Below the pieces are notes generated by a model, which saw only the letters and a list, made by a program, of their open reading frames with translations, was not told the DNA's origin and ran no database searches. Source: Bacteroides sp. 51 (GTDB taxonomy: Bacteria > Bacteroidota > Bacteroidia > Bacteroidales > Bacteroidaceae). Taken from it: 64,000 bases of DNA. Below, one piece after another: positions 51,387-60,525 of this stretch (position 1 is its first letter; every line of letters starts with the position of its first letter). Both the position numbers and the translations under genes were made by a program. The stretch lies in the NCBI RefSeq assembly GCF_010500965.1, contig NZ_QVMI01000016.1:1-64000 (forward strand). Direction: 5' to 3'.

Positions 51387-53474
51387 ATGAAATCAGCAAA
51401 TCTAATTATGATGTCAGCAGCGATGATGTTAGCCTCTTGTGGCAATCAGGATGCCGGAAAGACTGAACAGGCGATTATCGAGAAATCGAACATCAAGATC
51501 GAAGGAAAGCGCATGACTCCCGAAGCGTTGTGGGCTATGGGACGTATTGGCGGACTTTCCGTTTCTCCGGATGGAAAACAAGTGGCATATACTGTGGCAT
51601 ACTACAGTATTGAAGAGAACAAAAGCAATCGTGAAGTATTTGTTATGAACGTCGATGGTACGGATAACAAACAAATTACACACACGCCATTTAGTGAAAA
51701 CGAAGTCGTATGGATAAAAGGTGGAAGTAAACTTGCATTCTTAAGCAGCGAAAGCGGAAGCAGTCAGCTTTGGGAAATGAATCCGGATGGTACCGCTCGC
51801 AAGCAGCTGACCAATTACGATGGAGACATTGAAGGTTTTGCTTTCTCGCCCGATGAAAAAAAGCTATTATTCATATCACAGGTTAAAACCGTAAAAAGTA
51901 CAGCCGATAAATATCCCGACCTACCCAAAGCAACAGGTATCATTGTGAATGACCTGATGTATAAGCATTGGGATGAATGGGTAACTACTGCCCCTCACCC
52001 ATTCGTTGCCGACTTTGATGGTACAGGTATCCGTAATATTACGGATATCATGGAAGGCGAATTATATGAAAGCCCGATGAAACCTTTTGGCGGCATTGAA
52101 CAACTTGCATGGAATAACACTTCAGATAAAGTGGCTTATACTTCCCGTAAAAAAACAGGAATGGCATACGCCGTATCTACCAACTCCGATATCTATATTT
52201 ATGATCTCAATACCCAAAAGACCGTAAATATCACTGAGGGCATGATGGGATATGATACCAATCCTCAATATTCACCTGATGGCAATTCCATTGCCTGGCT
52301 GAGTATGGAGCGCGATGGTTATGAAGCAGACCAAAACCGTTTGTTCATCATGAATCTGGAATCGGGTGAAAAGCGTTTTGTAAGTAAAGCCTTTGATTCG
52401 AATGTAGATGCGTTCTGCTGGAGTAAAGATGCACAAACGATCTACTTTATTGGAGTATGGCATGCTAAAACCCAAATCTACACATTGAATGTAGCCGATG
52501 CTACTATCAAACCAATAACAGAGGGCACACACGATTATGCTTCCGTAGCTTTATGCGGAGATAAACTGATTGCTAAGCGTCACTCTATGAGCATTGCCGA
52601 CGAGATTTACACAGTCGATATTACTGAAGGCGCGGCGACTCAAATTACATTTGAGAATCAGCATATCTATGATCAACTGGAAATGGCAAGAGTAGAAGAA
52701 CGCTGGATTAAAACAACAGATGGCAAGCAGATGTTGACTTGGGTTGTTTACCCACCACAGTTTGATCCGAACAAGAAATACCCTACCTTATTATATTGTC
52801 AGGGAGGTCCGCAAAGCCCGGTTAGCCAATTCTGGTCATATCGTTGGAATATGCAAATCATGGCGGCCAACGATTACATCCTTGTTATGCCCAACCGCCG
52901 TGGACTTCCCGGATTTGGTTTGGAATGGAACGAAGCTATTAGTGGAGATTACGGTGGACAATGCATGAAAGATTATCTATCGGCTATCGACGAAGTCAGC
53001 AAAGAGTCTTTTGTTGACAAAGACCGCTTAGGTTGTGTTGGTGCCAGCTTCGGAGGTTTCTCTGTATATTGGCTTGCCGGACATCATGATAAGCGATTCA
53101 AAGCTTTCATTGCGCATGATGGAATATTCAATACTGAAATGCAATACCTGGAAACCGAAGAGATGTGGTTTGCAAACTGGGATATGGGTGGTGCTTACTG
53201 GGAGAAGAATAACCCGGTTGCCCAACGTACATTTGCGAACTCACCACATAAATTCGTAGATAAATGGGATACTCCTATTTTATGTATCCACGGAGAAAAA
53301 GACTATCGTATTCTGGCATCACAAGGTATGGCTGCATTTAACGCGGCAGTACTTCGTGGGGTACCGGCAGAATTACTTATTTACCCTGATGAAAACCACT
53401 GGGTATTGAAACCACAGAATGGTGTATTATGGCAACGCACGTTCTTTGAATGGTTGGACAGGTGGTTGAAGTAA
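51387..53474 (+). CDS. S9 family serine peptidase (DPP5/prolyl-oligopeptidase type), lipoprotein
   Basis: A 695-residue protein. The lipobox is MMLASC (Cys18). The first two-thirds are a beta-propeller with repeated SPDGKQVAY and SPDEKKLLF motifs. The C-terminal catalytic domain has YCQGGPQSPVSQFWSYRWNMQ, the nucleophile S554 in GASFGGFSVYW, the acid in HGEKDYRI and the His in DENHWVL. It probably cuts dipeptides from extracellular peptides, as DPP5 does in Porphyromonas. It probably has its own promoter in the 186-base gap after yidC. Confidence 0.9.
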   Translation: MKSANLIMMSAAMMLASCGNQDAGKTEQAIIEKSNIKIEGKRMTPEALWAMGRIGGLSVSPDGKQVAYTVAYYSIEENKSNREVFVMNVDGTDNKQITHTPFSENEVVWIKGGSKLAFLSSESGSSQLWEMNPDGTARKQLTNYDGDIEGFAFSPDEKKLLFISQVKTVKSTADKYPDLPKATGIIVNDLMYKHWDEWVTTAPHPFVADFDGTGIRNITDIMEGELYESPMKPFGGIEQLAWNNTSDKVAYTSRKKTGMAYAVSTNSDIYIYDLNTQKTVNITEGMMGYDTNPQYSPDGNSIAWLSMERDGYEADQNRLFIMNLESGEKRFVSKAFDSNVDAFCWSKDAQTIYFIGVWHAKTQIYTLNVADATIKPITEGTHDYASVALCGDKLIAKRHSMSIADEIYTVDITEGAATQITFENQHIYDQLEMARVEERWIKTTDGKQMLTWVVYPPQFDPNKKYPTLLYCQGGPQSPVSQFWSYRWNMQIMAANDYILVMPNRRGLPGFGLEWNEAISGDYGGQCMKDYLSAIDEVSKESFVDKDRLGCVGASFGGFSVYWLAGHHDKRFKAFIAHDGIFNTEMQYLETEEMWFANWDMGGAYWEKNNPVAQRTFANSPHKFVDKWDTPILCIHGEKDYRILASQGMAAFNAAVLRGVPAELLIYPDENHWVLKPQNGVLWQRTFFEWLDRWLK

Positions 53475-53511
53475 GCAGCGAGGAGGCAGCGAGGCGCTGC
53501 ACCCAGGTTTT

Positions 53512-53552
53512 AAAGAGACTGTCTAATTTCTTAGATGGTCTCTTTCTTTTTT
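53512..53552 (+). terminator. Terminator after the S9 peptidase gene
   Basis: A 15-bp stem (53512-53526 with 53531-53545, two wobble positions) with a 4-base loop and a following CTTTTTT. Confidence 0.75.
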
Positions 53553-53756
53553 AAATTGTCGATAAACAAAATGGTACACATATATGGTAATGTTCAAACA
53601 AGAGAGCGACTTACTTATTCGTTCTTTTTTGAAGCACTAACTTATATTTTATCATTTATATCAGTAGATAACGAACACTTTTTTTTGTAACCTCAAAGAA
53701 ACAATATCGTCATAAAAATACATGTGTTTTTTTTAGATGTATTTGGTCTTTTTATA

Positions 53757-53764
53757 TATTTTTG
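53757..53764 (+). promoter_or_regulatory. -7 box of the TonB-dependent receptor gene
   Basis: TATTTTTG fits TAnnTTTG, 48 bases ahead of the ATG. Confidence 0.45.
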
Positions 53765-53812
53765 CTCGAAATTTAAGTCTTATTTTATTTTTCAAATTAA
53801 ATTTTAACAAGT

Positions 53813-56800
53813 ATGTTTAAGAAATTACTGTTTCTTAGTTTTTTGTTGTTTGCTTTAGCAGTAACATCTGATGCACAGGTTACAACCGCATCAATGAATG
53901 GTAAAGTTGTGGCAGATAAAGAGGCTATCATCGGAGCTACAGTACAAGTTGTACATGAGCCTTCGGGAACTAATTATGGTGCCATTACCAATATTGATGG
54001 TCGCTTCTCACTACAAGGTATGCGTACCGGAGGTCCATACAAGGTAACAGTTTCCTATATTGGATATAATACCGCTATATATGAAGGTATTTATCTACAA
54101 TTAGGTGAAACCATAGGTTTAGATGTTTCGCTTGGCGAATCATCAGAGATTATCGACGAAGTTGTAGTAATAGGAACCAGAACGAAGTTCTCTGCCGAAA
54201 AAACAGGTGCTACTACCAACATTTCTTCGGAACAGATTACACAGTTGCCTACCGTGAATCGTAGCATCAGTGACATCGCCCGCCTTTCTCCGTATGCCAA
54301 CGGAATGAGTTTTGCAGGGGGCGACGGACGTTCTACCAACTTTACGATTGACGGTGCCAACTTCAATAACAACTTCGGTCTTTCATCGGCATTGCCCGGT
54401 GGTGGTAGTCCGATCTCAGTAGACGCTATCGAAGAAGTGCAGGTTGTGATTGCCCCATTTGATGTTCGTCAGACGAACTTCATCGGTGGTGGTATCAATG
54501 CTGTTACGAAATCGGGCACAAACACGTTCAAAGGTACAGCTTATACATACTATCGTAATCAGGATATGCGTGGTAACCGCATCAACGGCGAAGACTTAGG
54601 CGCTCGCGCCGATGAGTCTAAAACGACTAAAGGTTTCACATTAGGCGGTCCTATTATCAAGAATAAATTATTCTTCTTTGTGAACTATGAAAAAGAAACA
54701 ATTCCCGGAGAAGTAATAAAGTATCGCGCACGCGAGGATGGTGAAAAAGTAGAGGGCATGGTATCGCGTACATTGAAGTCGGATATGGAAAAAGTTCATA
54801 AACATCTGATGGATAAATATGGTTATGATGCAGGTTCATACACTGGTTTCCCTGCCGATGAAGAAAACACCAAAATCTTAGCTCGTATCGACTGGAACAT
54901 TACCGACCAACACCGTTTGAGCTTGCGTTACAACAAGACTGAAAACACCGCCTGGAATGGTCCTAACGCCAACTCTTCTGATACTGGATTTCGTTTGAAC
55001 AATACTTACCGTGTAGGTACGCAATCTATGGCATTCTCCAACAGTATGTACTCGATGGACAATAATGTGACATCGTGGGCAGCCGACCTGAACAGCCGTT
55101 TCTCGAATAAGATTTCCAATCAGTTGCTGTTTACATATACGAACATCGAAGATATGCGTGGAACTGGTTCTTCTCCATTCCCATTCATTGACATCATGGC
55201 AGGATCGGACGCAGAAGGCAATCAGATTCTGGAACCTTATATGAGTGCGGGTTACGAGTTGTTTACATATAACAATGGTGTGAAGAATAAGATTACAAGC
55301 ATCATCGATAACTTTACATACTTCACCGGTAACCATAAGATTACAGCAGGTATCAGCTATGAGCATCAATATGCCAACAATGCGTATATGCGTAATGGTA
55401 CAGGATACTATCGTTACAAAAGTTTGGATGACTTCCTGAATGGTGCTGCTCCCGAATCGTTTGCCCTCACTTACGGATGGAACGGCAACAAATCACCTAA
55501 CGCACAGGTTACATTCAACCAGTTGGGTTTTTATGCACAAGACGAATGGGATATTACAAATAAGTTTAAACTAACTTATGGTGTTCGTTTCGACAACTTG
55601 ATGTTTGATAATAAAGATATTGAAACCAATGATGCAATCTATGCGCTTGACTTCAACGGACAGCACATCGATACCGGTAAATGGCCCGATTCAAGAATAC
55701 AGATTTCTCCTCGCGTAGGTTTCTCCTGGGATGTATTGGGCGACAAATCGCTGAAGATTCGTGGTGGTACGGGTGTATTTACCGGTCGTTTACCATTGGT
55801 ATTCTTCACAAATATGCCAACCAACTCTAACATGGTCCAAAATCAAGTGCAGTTCAAGACAACTTACGATAAAGGTGTAGAAACCGGTCATGATTCTCGC
55901 CTGGATCAGTTAGCTGGTGGCATGATTACCAATATGGATGAAATCATTTCGAAGTTCGGTTTGCCCACTACGCTTGACACACATGTTGCCAGCAATAAGA
56001 TTTCCGGCGTAGTCAGCGACTTTAAGATGCCACAGGTTTGGAAGACTTCCGTAGCTGTAGATTATCAAGTGCCGGTTTCTTTCCCACTGTCTGTTACAGG
56101 TGAATTCATGTACACAAAGAACATCAACGCTGTAACAATCAATAACATCAATATTAAAGATCCAAGCAACTGGGAACGCTTCAGTGGTGCGGATGATCGT
56201 TATATTTATCCTGCGGACTATGCTTATATCAAGGGTACAAATGCCGTAATGTTGGACAACACCTCTAAGGGATATGGCTATACAGCCAATATCACGGTGA
56301 ATGCTCAACCAATTGATAAATTAAACGTAATGTTAGCTTATACACATACGGAATCTAAGGAAGTCTCTGGTATGCCGGGCAATGACCCTGTATCGACCTG
56401 GCAAGGTCTGCATTCAGTGAATGGTCCGAACTTTAGCGGTACGCAACGTTCACAATATGTGATACCTGACAAGTTGATTTCTTCTGTAAGCTATTACATT
56501 CCGTTCAAATACAAAGGATTGCTTCGTGGCACACACTTGAACCTGTTCTATTCCGGTTATTCACCTAATGGCTACAGCTTCTGCTACACCAACGACATGA
56601 ATGGCGATGGTATTGCTAACGATTTAATGTATATTCCAAAGGACGATAGCGAAATCAAATTTGTATCTGAAGAAGACCGTGTTGCTTTCTGGGAATTTGT
56701 CAATCAAGACTCTTACCTGAAAAACCATAAAGGTCAATATGCTGAAGCTTATGCTGCTCGTAATTCATGGGTACATCGTTTTGATTTCCGCTTGATGGAA

Positions 56801-57082
56801 GACTTTGAATTCAAAGTAGGTAAAACAAAACACAACATTCAAGTGAGTTTTGACATTATGAACGTAGGTAATATGATCAACTCGAAATGGGGTATTTCTA
56901 AGACCAATACAGTGTCTAACAGCAGCAGATTCGTGAAATATGAAGGAAGAGATGCATCTAACGTACCAACTTATTCGATGTATAAAGTCAACGGTGAATA
57001 TCCAACCAAGACTTATGATACATACAAGAACTACAGCGAATGCTGGAGACTGCAAGTGGGTATCCGTTACATCTTCAATTAA
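53813..57082 (+). CDS. TonB-dependent outer-membrane receptor (Oar-like)
   Basis: A 1089-residue receptor. It has a signal peptide (MFKKLLFLSFLLFALAVTSDA), a carboxypeptidase-D regulatory-like domain (about 22-110; VTTASMNGKVVADKEAIIGATVQV, GRFSLQGMRTGGPYKV), a plug domain (about 120-240) with EEVQVVIAPFDVRQTNFIGG and FKGTAYTYYRNQDMRGN, and a long 22-strand-type barrel ending GIRYIFN. No SusD partner lies nearby, so it is not a typical Sus pair; the architecture is closer to Oar/adhesion-type receptors. The ligand is unknown. Confidence 0.9.
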   Translation: MFKKLLFLSFLLFALAVTSDAQVTTASMNGKVVADKEAIIGATVQVVHEPSGTNYGAITNIDGRFSLQGMRTGGPYKVTVSYIGYNTAIYEGIYLQLGETIGLDVSLGESSEIIDEVVVIGTRTKFSAEKTGATTNISSEQITQLPTVNRSISDIARLSPYANGMSFAGGDGRSTNFTIDGANFNNNFGLSSALPGGGSPISVDAIEEVQVVIAPFDVRQTNFIGGGINAVTKSGTNTFKGTAYTYYRNQDMRGNRINGEDLGARADESKTTKGFTLGGPIIKNKLFFFVNYEKETIPGEVIKYRAREDGEKVEGMVSRTLKSDMEKVHKHLMDKYGYDAGSYTGFPADEENTKILARIDWNITDQHRLSLRYNKTENTAWNGPNANSSDTGFRLNNTYRVGTQSMAFSNSMYSMDNNVTSWAADLNSRFSNKISNQLLFTYTNIEDMRGTGSSPFPFIDIMAGSDAEGNQILEPYMSAGYELFTYNNGVKNKITSIIDNFTYFTGNHKITAGISYEHQYANNAYMRNGTGYYRYKSLDDFLNGAAPESFALTYGWNGNKSPNAQVTFNQLGFYAQDEWDITNKFKLTYGVRFDNLMFDNKDIETNDAIYALDFNGQHIDTGKWPDSRIQISPRVGFSWDVLGDKSLKIRGGTGVFTGRLPLVFFTNMPTNSNMVQNQVQFKTTYDKGVETGHDSRLDQLAGGMITNMDEIISKFGLPTTLDTHVASNKISGVVSDFKMPQVWKTSVAVDYQVPVSFPLSVTGEFMYTKNINAVTINNINIKDPSNWERFSGADDRYIYPADYAYIKGTNAVMLDNTSKGYGYTANITVNAQPIDKLNVMLAYTHTESKEVSGMPGNDPVSTWQGLHSVNGPNFSGTQRSQYVIPDKLISSVSYYIPFKYKGLLRGTHLNLFYSGYSPNGYSFCYTNDMNGDGIANDLMYIPKDDSEIKFVSEEDRVAFWEFVNQDSYLKNHKGQYAEAYAARNSWVHRFDFRLMEDFEFKVGKTKHNIQVSFDIMNVGNMINSKWGISKTNTVSNSSRFVKYEGRDASNVPTYSMYKVNGEYPTKTYDTYKNYSECWRLQVGIRYIFN

Positions 57083-57115
57083 TAGAGAAGGATACAAGCG
57101 ATTTAGATAAATTGA

Positions 57116-57160
57116 GTAGGCGGAAAATAAAGTGGTTTTCCGCCTACTTTATTTTCCGCC
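57116..57160. terminator. Terminator with alternative pairings after the receptor gene
   Basis: GTAGGCGGAAAA (57116-57127) pairs perfectly with 57136-57147. Overlapping it, 57119-57133 pairs perfectly with 57146-57160 (15 bp). The two stems exclude each other. It lies between the convergent receptor and PspC genes and may serve both. Confidence 0.65.
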
Positions 57161-57181
57161 TCTCTCATTATAAGAATGAAT

Positions 57182-58276
57182 TTACATCAGGATACCTTCT
57201 AAATACGGCACATCCCAGCTCAACTGTGGCAAAGCTAAAAAGAACACGGCCAGCCCCACTATCCAAAGAATTAGTAGTGTCCATTTTAAGCCTGAAACCA
57301 TGGGTTGCCAATTAAAAACCTGGCGTAATATGGCAAAGACGATTCCGAACAGGGGGATACCCACAATTATAACCCCGGCTATACATGCGATAATCGTAAC
57401 TAACGGTGAAGCAGAGATGTATCCCCAATCAATAGAAGGCATCAAACTATATAATGCAGCTCCTCCGCCTATCATCACGGAAATGATTGCAATTACCAAA
57501 GCTACAAGAACAATAATCAAGACAAAAAGTATAGGACTAAAAATGATAGCCAACACCACAAGACACGCTTTCAGAATGAAACCTATTATGCTAACAAGGG
57601 CATCGGCCAGCTTTTGCAGGAATGTACGCGGTTTGTCCGAACGCATATAATCATTCACTCCATTAGCCACTTTCTCGAATCCATCTGTGACGGTCTTGCC
57701 GATGTTCTCCATAGTGACTTCCTCGCCGCGCATACTAAGTTTTTCGGCTGCTGTTTGGGCTTCCGGAATCACCAGCCACAAAACAATATAAACGGGGATT
57801 AAAGTGCCCACTCCACAAATCAATATGATCAGGACGACCAAACGGAGTAGCGTGGCATCCCAGCCGAAATAGGCTGCCAAACCGCCAATTACCCCTCCTA
57901 ATATTTTATCATCGGGATTGCGATACAAACGCTTGGCTGTTTTTCCCGGCTCCTTATAAGAAGTATGTTTCGTTTCAGCACCCGGTGCATCAGTATACGC
58001 CGAATTGTCTTGTTCATCCTCAAATTCCTCGGGTTTTCCCATACGTTCTATTACTTCTTCAACATGGGCAATGGTTATTACCTGTGAGTTTAATCCGATT
58101 TTCTCTGAAAACAATTCGGAAATGCGGGTTTCTATATCATTTATTATCTCTTCGGCCCCTTCTTGCTTACGAAAATGGAGCTTCAGGTTGCACAGATATT
58201 CATCTAACAGGCGGTAAGCATCTTCATCTATGTGAAAGACGGTTCCTCCGAGATTAACAGTCAATGTTTTTTTCAT
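57182..58276 (-). CDS. PspC-domain membrane protein
   Basis: A 364-residue protein. The N-terminal 95 residues form a soluble helical domain (NLGGTVFHIDEDAYRLLDEYLCNLKLHF, EIINDIETRISELF). A PspC domain follows at about 112-170 (RNPDDKILGGVIGGLAAYFGWD, LRLVVLIILICGVGTLIPVYIVLWLVIPEA). Then come several more helices (about 215-355). PspC proteins sense membrane stress. In Bacteroidetes this long form is usually paired with a PadR regulator, as here: the padR gene lies 19 bases upstream. Confidence 0.88.
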   Translation of the reverse strand: MKKTLTVNLGGTVFHIDEDAYRLLDEYLCNLKLHFRKQEGAEEIINDIETRISELFSEKIGLNSQVITIAHVEEVIERMGKPEEFEDEQDNSAYTDAPGAETKHTSYKEPGKTAKRLYRNPDDKILGGVIGGLAAYFGWDATLLRLVVLIILICGVGTLIPVYIVLWLVIPEAQTAAEKLSMRGEEVTMENIGKTVTDGFEKVANGVNDYMRSDKPRTFLQKLADALVSIIGFILKACLVVLAIIFSPILFVLIIVLVALVIAIISVMIGGGAALYSLMPSIDWGYISASPLVTIIACIAGVIIVGIPLFGIVFAILRQVFNWQPMVSGLKWTLLILWIVGLAVFFLALPQLSWDVPYLEGILM

Positions 58277-58295
58277 TTTATCTATGTAATTTAGT

Positions 58296-58625
58296 TTATT
58301 TATTGGCTATATGATTCACTGTTTCATTTAATTCTGTCCATGAAACTTCAAGTTCTCCTAAAGATTCCTCTCCTTTTTCGGTTAGCTTATAATATTTACG
58401 TGGAGGTCCCTGGGTAGATTCAATCCATTCATAACTCAGAAGGTCTTCATTCTTCAAGCGGGTCAGCAATGGATATAGTGTTCCTTCTACAACGATAAGG
58501 CGTGCTTCCTTTAATTTGTGAATGATATCCGAAGCATACGCCTGTTCTTTGTGCAATAACAGCAGGATGCAGTATTCCAGCATTCCTTTGCGCATCTGCG
58601 ACTTTACATTATCTACATATTTCAT
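58296..58625 (-). CDS. PadR-family transcriptional regulator
   Basis: A 109-residue repressor (start ATG 58625; the longer frame from 58703 would include promoter sequence). The winged helix shows QMRKGMLEYCILLLLHKEQAYASDIIHKLKEARLIVVEGTLYPLLTRLKNEDLLSYEW, the wing QGPPRKYYKLTEKGEESL, and a short dimerisation helix (LEVSWTELNETVNHI). PadR repressors usually control the gene beside them; here that is pspC. The promoter has a palindrome that fits a PadR dimer. Confidence 0.9.
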   Translation of the reverse strand: MKYVDNVKSQMRKGMLEYCILLLLHKEQAYASDIIHKLKEARLIVVEGTLYPLLTRLKNEDLLSYEWIESTQGPPRKYYKLTEKGEESLGELEVSWTELNETVNHIANK

Positions 58626-58672
58626 ATTTACTATTAGACTATTTACAATTGAAAGAACTAGTTTGTATGGCA

Positions 58673-58680
58673 CAAATATA
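58673..58680 (-). promoter_or_regulatory. -7 box of the padR-pspC operon
   Basis: The minus strand reads TATATTTG, a full match to TAnnTTTG, with TTG 20 bases upstream inside the operator palindrome. Confidence 0.6.
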
Positions 58681-58691
58681 TGCATTGCTTT

Positions 58692-58714
58692 AGTACTATG
58701 CAATACATAGTACT
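58692..58714. promoter_or_regulatory. Operator palindrome of the padR-pspC operon
   Basis: AGTACTATG and CATAGTACT are perfect inverted arms around CAATA. The centre supplies the -33 TTG of the operon promoter, so a bound PadR dimer would block RNA polymerase. PadR sites of the ATGT...ACAT kind are of similar form. Confidence 0.6.
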
Positions 58715-58817
58715 TTTAATTTAGATATATTAACCATAAGATAACTTTCTCTTCGTGCTTTATTCTAAGAGAAAAAGAAATATTCCTTACCTTAGCTTCT
58801 TTAAATAAAAGGTCAAT

Positions 58818-59315
58818 ATGCTAGATTTACGCAGAGCCACAACAGAAGATTGTGGGCTAATTCACGATATGGCGATGATTGTTTTCCCAGCCACATACAG
58901 TGAACTTCTTTCTAAGGAGCAACTGGATTATATGCTTGAGTGGATGTATGCTCCACAGAGTATCCGCAAGCAAATGGAAGTAGACCATCATGTTTACTTC
59001 GTTGCATATAAAGATGAAGAGCCTTGCGGATATGTGTCTGTAGAACAGCAGGATACTGATCTCTTCCATCTTCAGAAGATATATGTGCTTCCCGAGTTTC
59101 AAGGTCATGGGATAGGGATTTTTCTGTTTCAGGCGGCCATCCGTTATATAAAAGAGATTCATCCTTCTCCTTGCCTGATGGAGTTGAATGTAAACCGCCA
59201 GAATAAAGCGCTACAATTTTACGAACGAATGGGTATGCGTAAACTGCGCGAAGGCGATTTCCATATAGGTAATGGATATTATATGAATGATTATATCATG
59301 GGGCTGGATATTTAA
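58818..59315 (+). CDS. GNAT family N-acetyltransferase
   Basis: A 165-residue GNAT protein: DLRRATTEDCGLIHDMAMIVFP, central strand VYFVAYKDEEPCGYVSVEQ, acetyl-CoA loop QGHGIGIFLFQAAIRYI and C-terminal LMELNVNRQNKALQFYERMGM. It is of the RimI-like general type; the acceptor is not known. It is followed after 10 bases by the phosphodiesterase gene and probably shares its transcript. Confidence 0.88.
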   Translation: MLDLRRATTEDCGLIHDMAMIVFPATYSELLSKEQLDYMLEWMYAPQSIRKQMEVDHHVYFVAYKDEEPCGYVSVEQQDTDLFHLQKIYVLPEFQGHGIGIFLFQAAIRYIKEIHPSPCLMELNVNRQNKALQFYERMGMRKLREGDFHIGNGYYMNDYIMGLDI

Positions 59316-59325
59316 AACTCGCAAT

Positions 59326-60525
59326 ATGAAAAAACAAGTTGTATTATTAGGGCTTCTTGTCCTACTGATCGCATCGTGTACCAAACCGGAGAGAAAGCAT
59401 TATACGGTTATTGTTTCTTTAGATGGCTTTCGTTGGGATTATCCTACTTTTTATGACACTCCGAACCTGGACAAAATGGCGGAAAGAGGAGTAAGCGCCA
59501 CGATGCTCCCTTCTTTTCCTGCTTCTACTTTTCCAAATCATTATACGCTTGCAACGGGATTGGTTCCCGATCATAATGGCATTATCAATAATTCATTCTG
59601 GAACCCTAAAACACAAAAGCGGTATACGATGAGTGATTCGACCACCCGATACAATCCGGCGTATTATCTGGGGGAGCCGATATGGATTACTGCCCGGAAA
59701 CAAGGTCGGAAAGCGGGCGTCTTGTATTGGGTAGGCTCGGATATTGCAATTAAAGATACCTATCCTACATATTATAAGGTATGGGATGATGTTCCCCGCC
59801 TTACCTTTGCGCAACGAATAGATACTGCAATGGCATGGCTGAACAGGGCTGAGGCGGAAAGACCGGATCTTATTATGCTTTACATCGAGGAGCCGGACAT
59901 GGCGGGCCATAACTTTGGTCCAAAGAGTGAAGAAACAGGAAGGGTGGTTCATCGTGTAGATAGTTTGATGGGAGTGTTGAGTGCACAAATTGCCGCTCTT
60001 CCTTATGCGGACCGGGTAAACCTCATCGTAACCTCCGATCATGGCATGACGGATATAAGCCCGGAGCGTTTTGTGGATGCTACATTATATATCAATCCGG
60101 ATTGGTGCGAATTGGTAGATGGTACAACTCCGACTTCAATCTTTACCAAAGAAGGATATAGAGATTCTGTATATAATGCCTTGAAGGATGTAGAGCATAT
60201 ACATGTATGGAAGAAGGAAGATATTCCGGATGAGTTGAACTACGGCACGAGCGATCGCATTGGCGATATTGTTGTAGCCCCCGAACTTGGTTGGCAGTTC
60301 GCTTATAAAGCTAAAACATCTAAAGGTGCGCATGGGTATTTTCCACAATCGCCCGATATGCAGGTGATGTTCCGCGCGTATGGACCGGATTTTAAACAGG
60401 GATATACTTCTTCTAACAGTTTCGTCAATGTAGATATTTATCCTCTATTAGCACATTTGCTCGGCGTACAACCGGAAAAGACGGATGGAGAATACGAGCG
60501 GATTAAAGGCATCTTGGCCGAATAA
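59326..60525 (+). CDS. Nucleotide pyrophosphatase/phosphodiesterase (ENPP-like), lipoprotein
   Basis: A 399-residue protein (start ATG 59326, giving the lipobox VLLIASC, Cys18; the longer frame from 59287 hides it). Alkaline-phosphatase superfamily features are SLDGFRWDY with metal ligand D33, the nucleophile T68 in FPASTFPNHY, EEPDMAGHNFGP and TSDHGMTD with further metal ligands, and GAHGYFPQSPDM near the end. It matches the ENPP family, which splits nucleotide phosphodiesters or choline-type lipids. The lipid anchor places it in the periplasm or on the surface. Confidence 0.9.
   Translation: MKKQVVLLGLLVLLIASCTKPERKHYTVIVSLDGFRWDYPTFYDTPNLDKMAERGVSATMLPSFPASTFPNHYTLATGLVPDHNGIINNSFWNPKTQKRYTMSDSTTRYNPAYYLGEPIWITARKQGRKAGVLYWVGSDIAIKDTYPTYYKVWDDVPRLTFAQRIDTAMAWLNRAEAERPDLIMLYIEEPDMAGHNFGPKSEETGRVVHRVDSLMGVLSAQIAALPYADRVNLIVTSDHGMTDISPERFVDATLYINPDWCELVDGTTPTSIFTKEGYRDSVYNALKDVEHIHVWKKEDIPDELNYGTSDRIGDIVVAPELGWQFAYKAKTSKGAHGYFPQSPDMQVMFRAYGPDFKQGYTSSNSFVNVDIYPLLAHLLGVQPEKTDGEYERIKGILAE

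Larger units (their letters stand above)
53475..53812. other. Gap between S9 peptidase and TonB-dependent receptor
   Basis: Holds the GC-rich word (53475-53510), the terminator (53512-53552) and an AT-rich upstream region with a -7 box (TATTTTTG, 53757-53764) for the receptor. No gene seen. Confidence 0.5.

Noticed and set aside
53813-57082. SusC of a SusC/SusD pair
   Set aside because: No SusD-like lipoprotein follows; the next gene is a convergent pspC.
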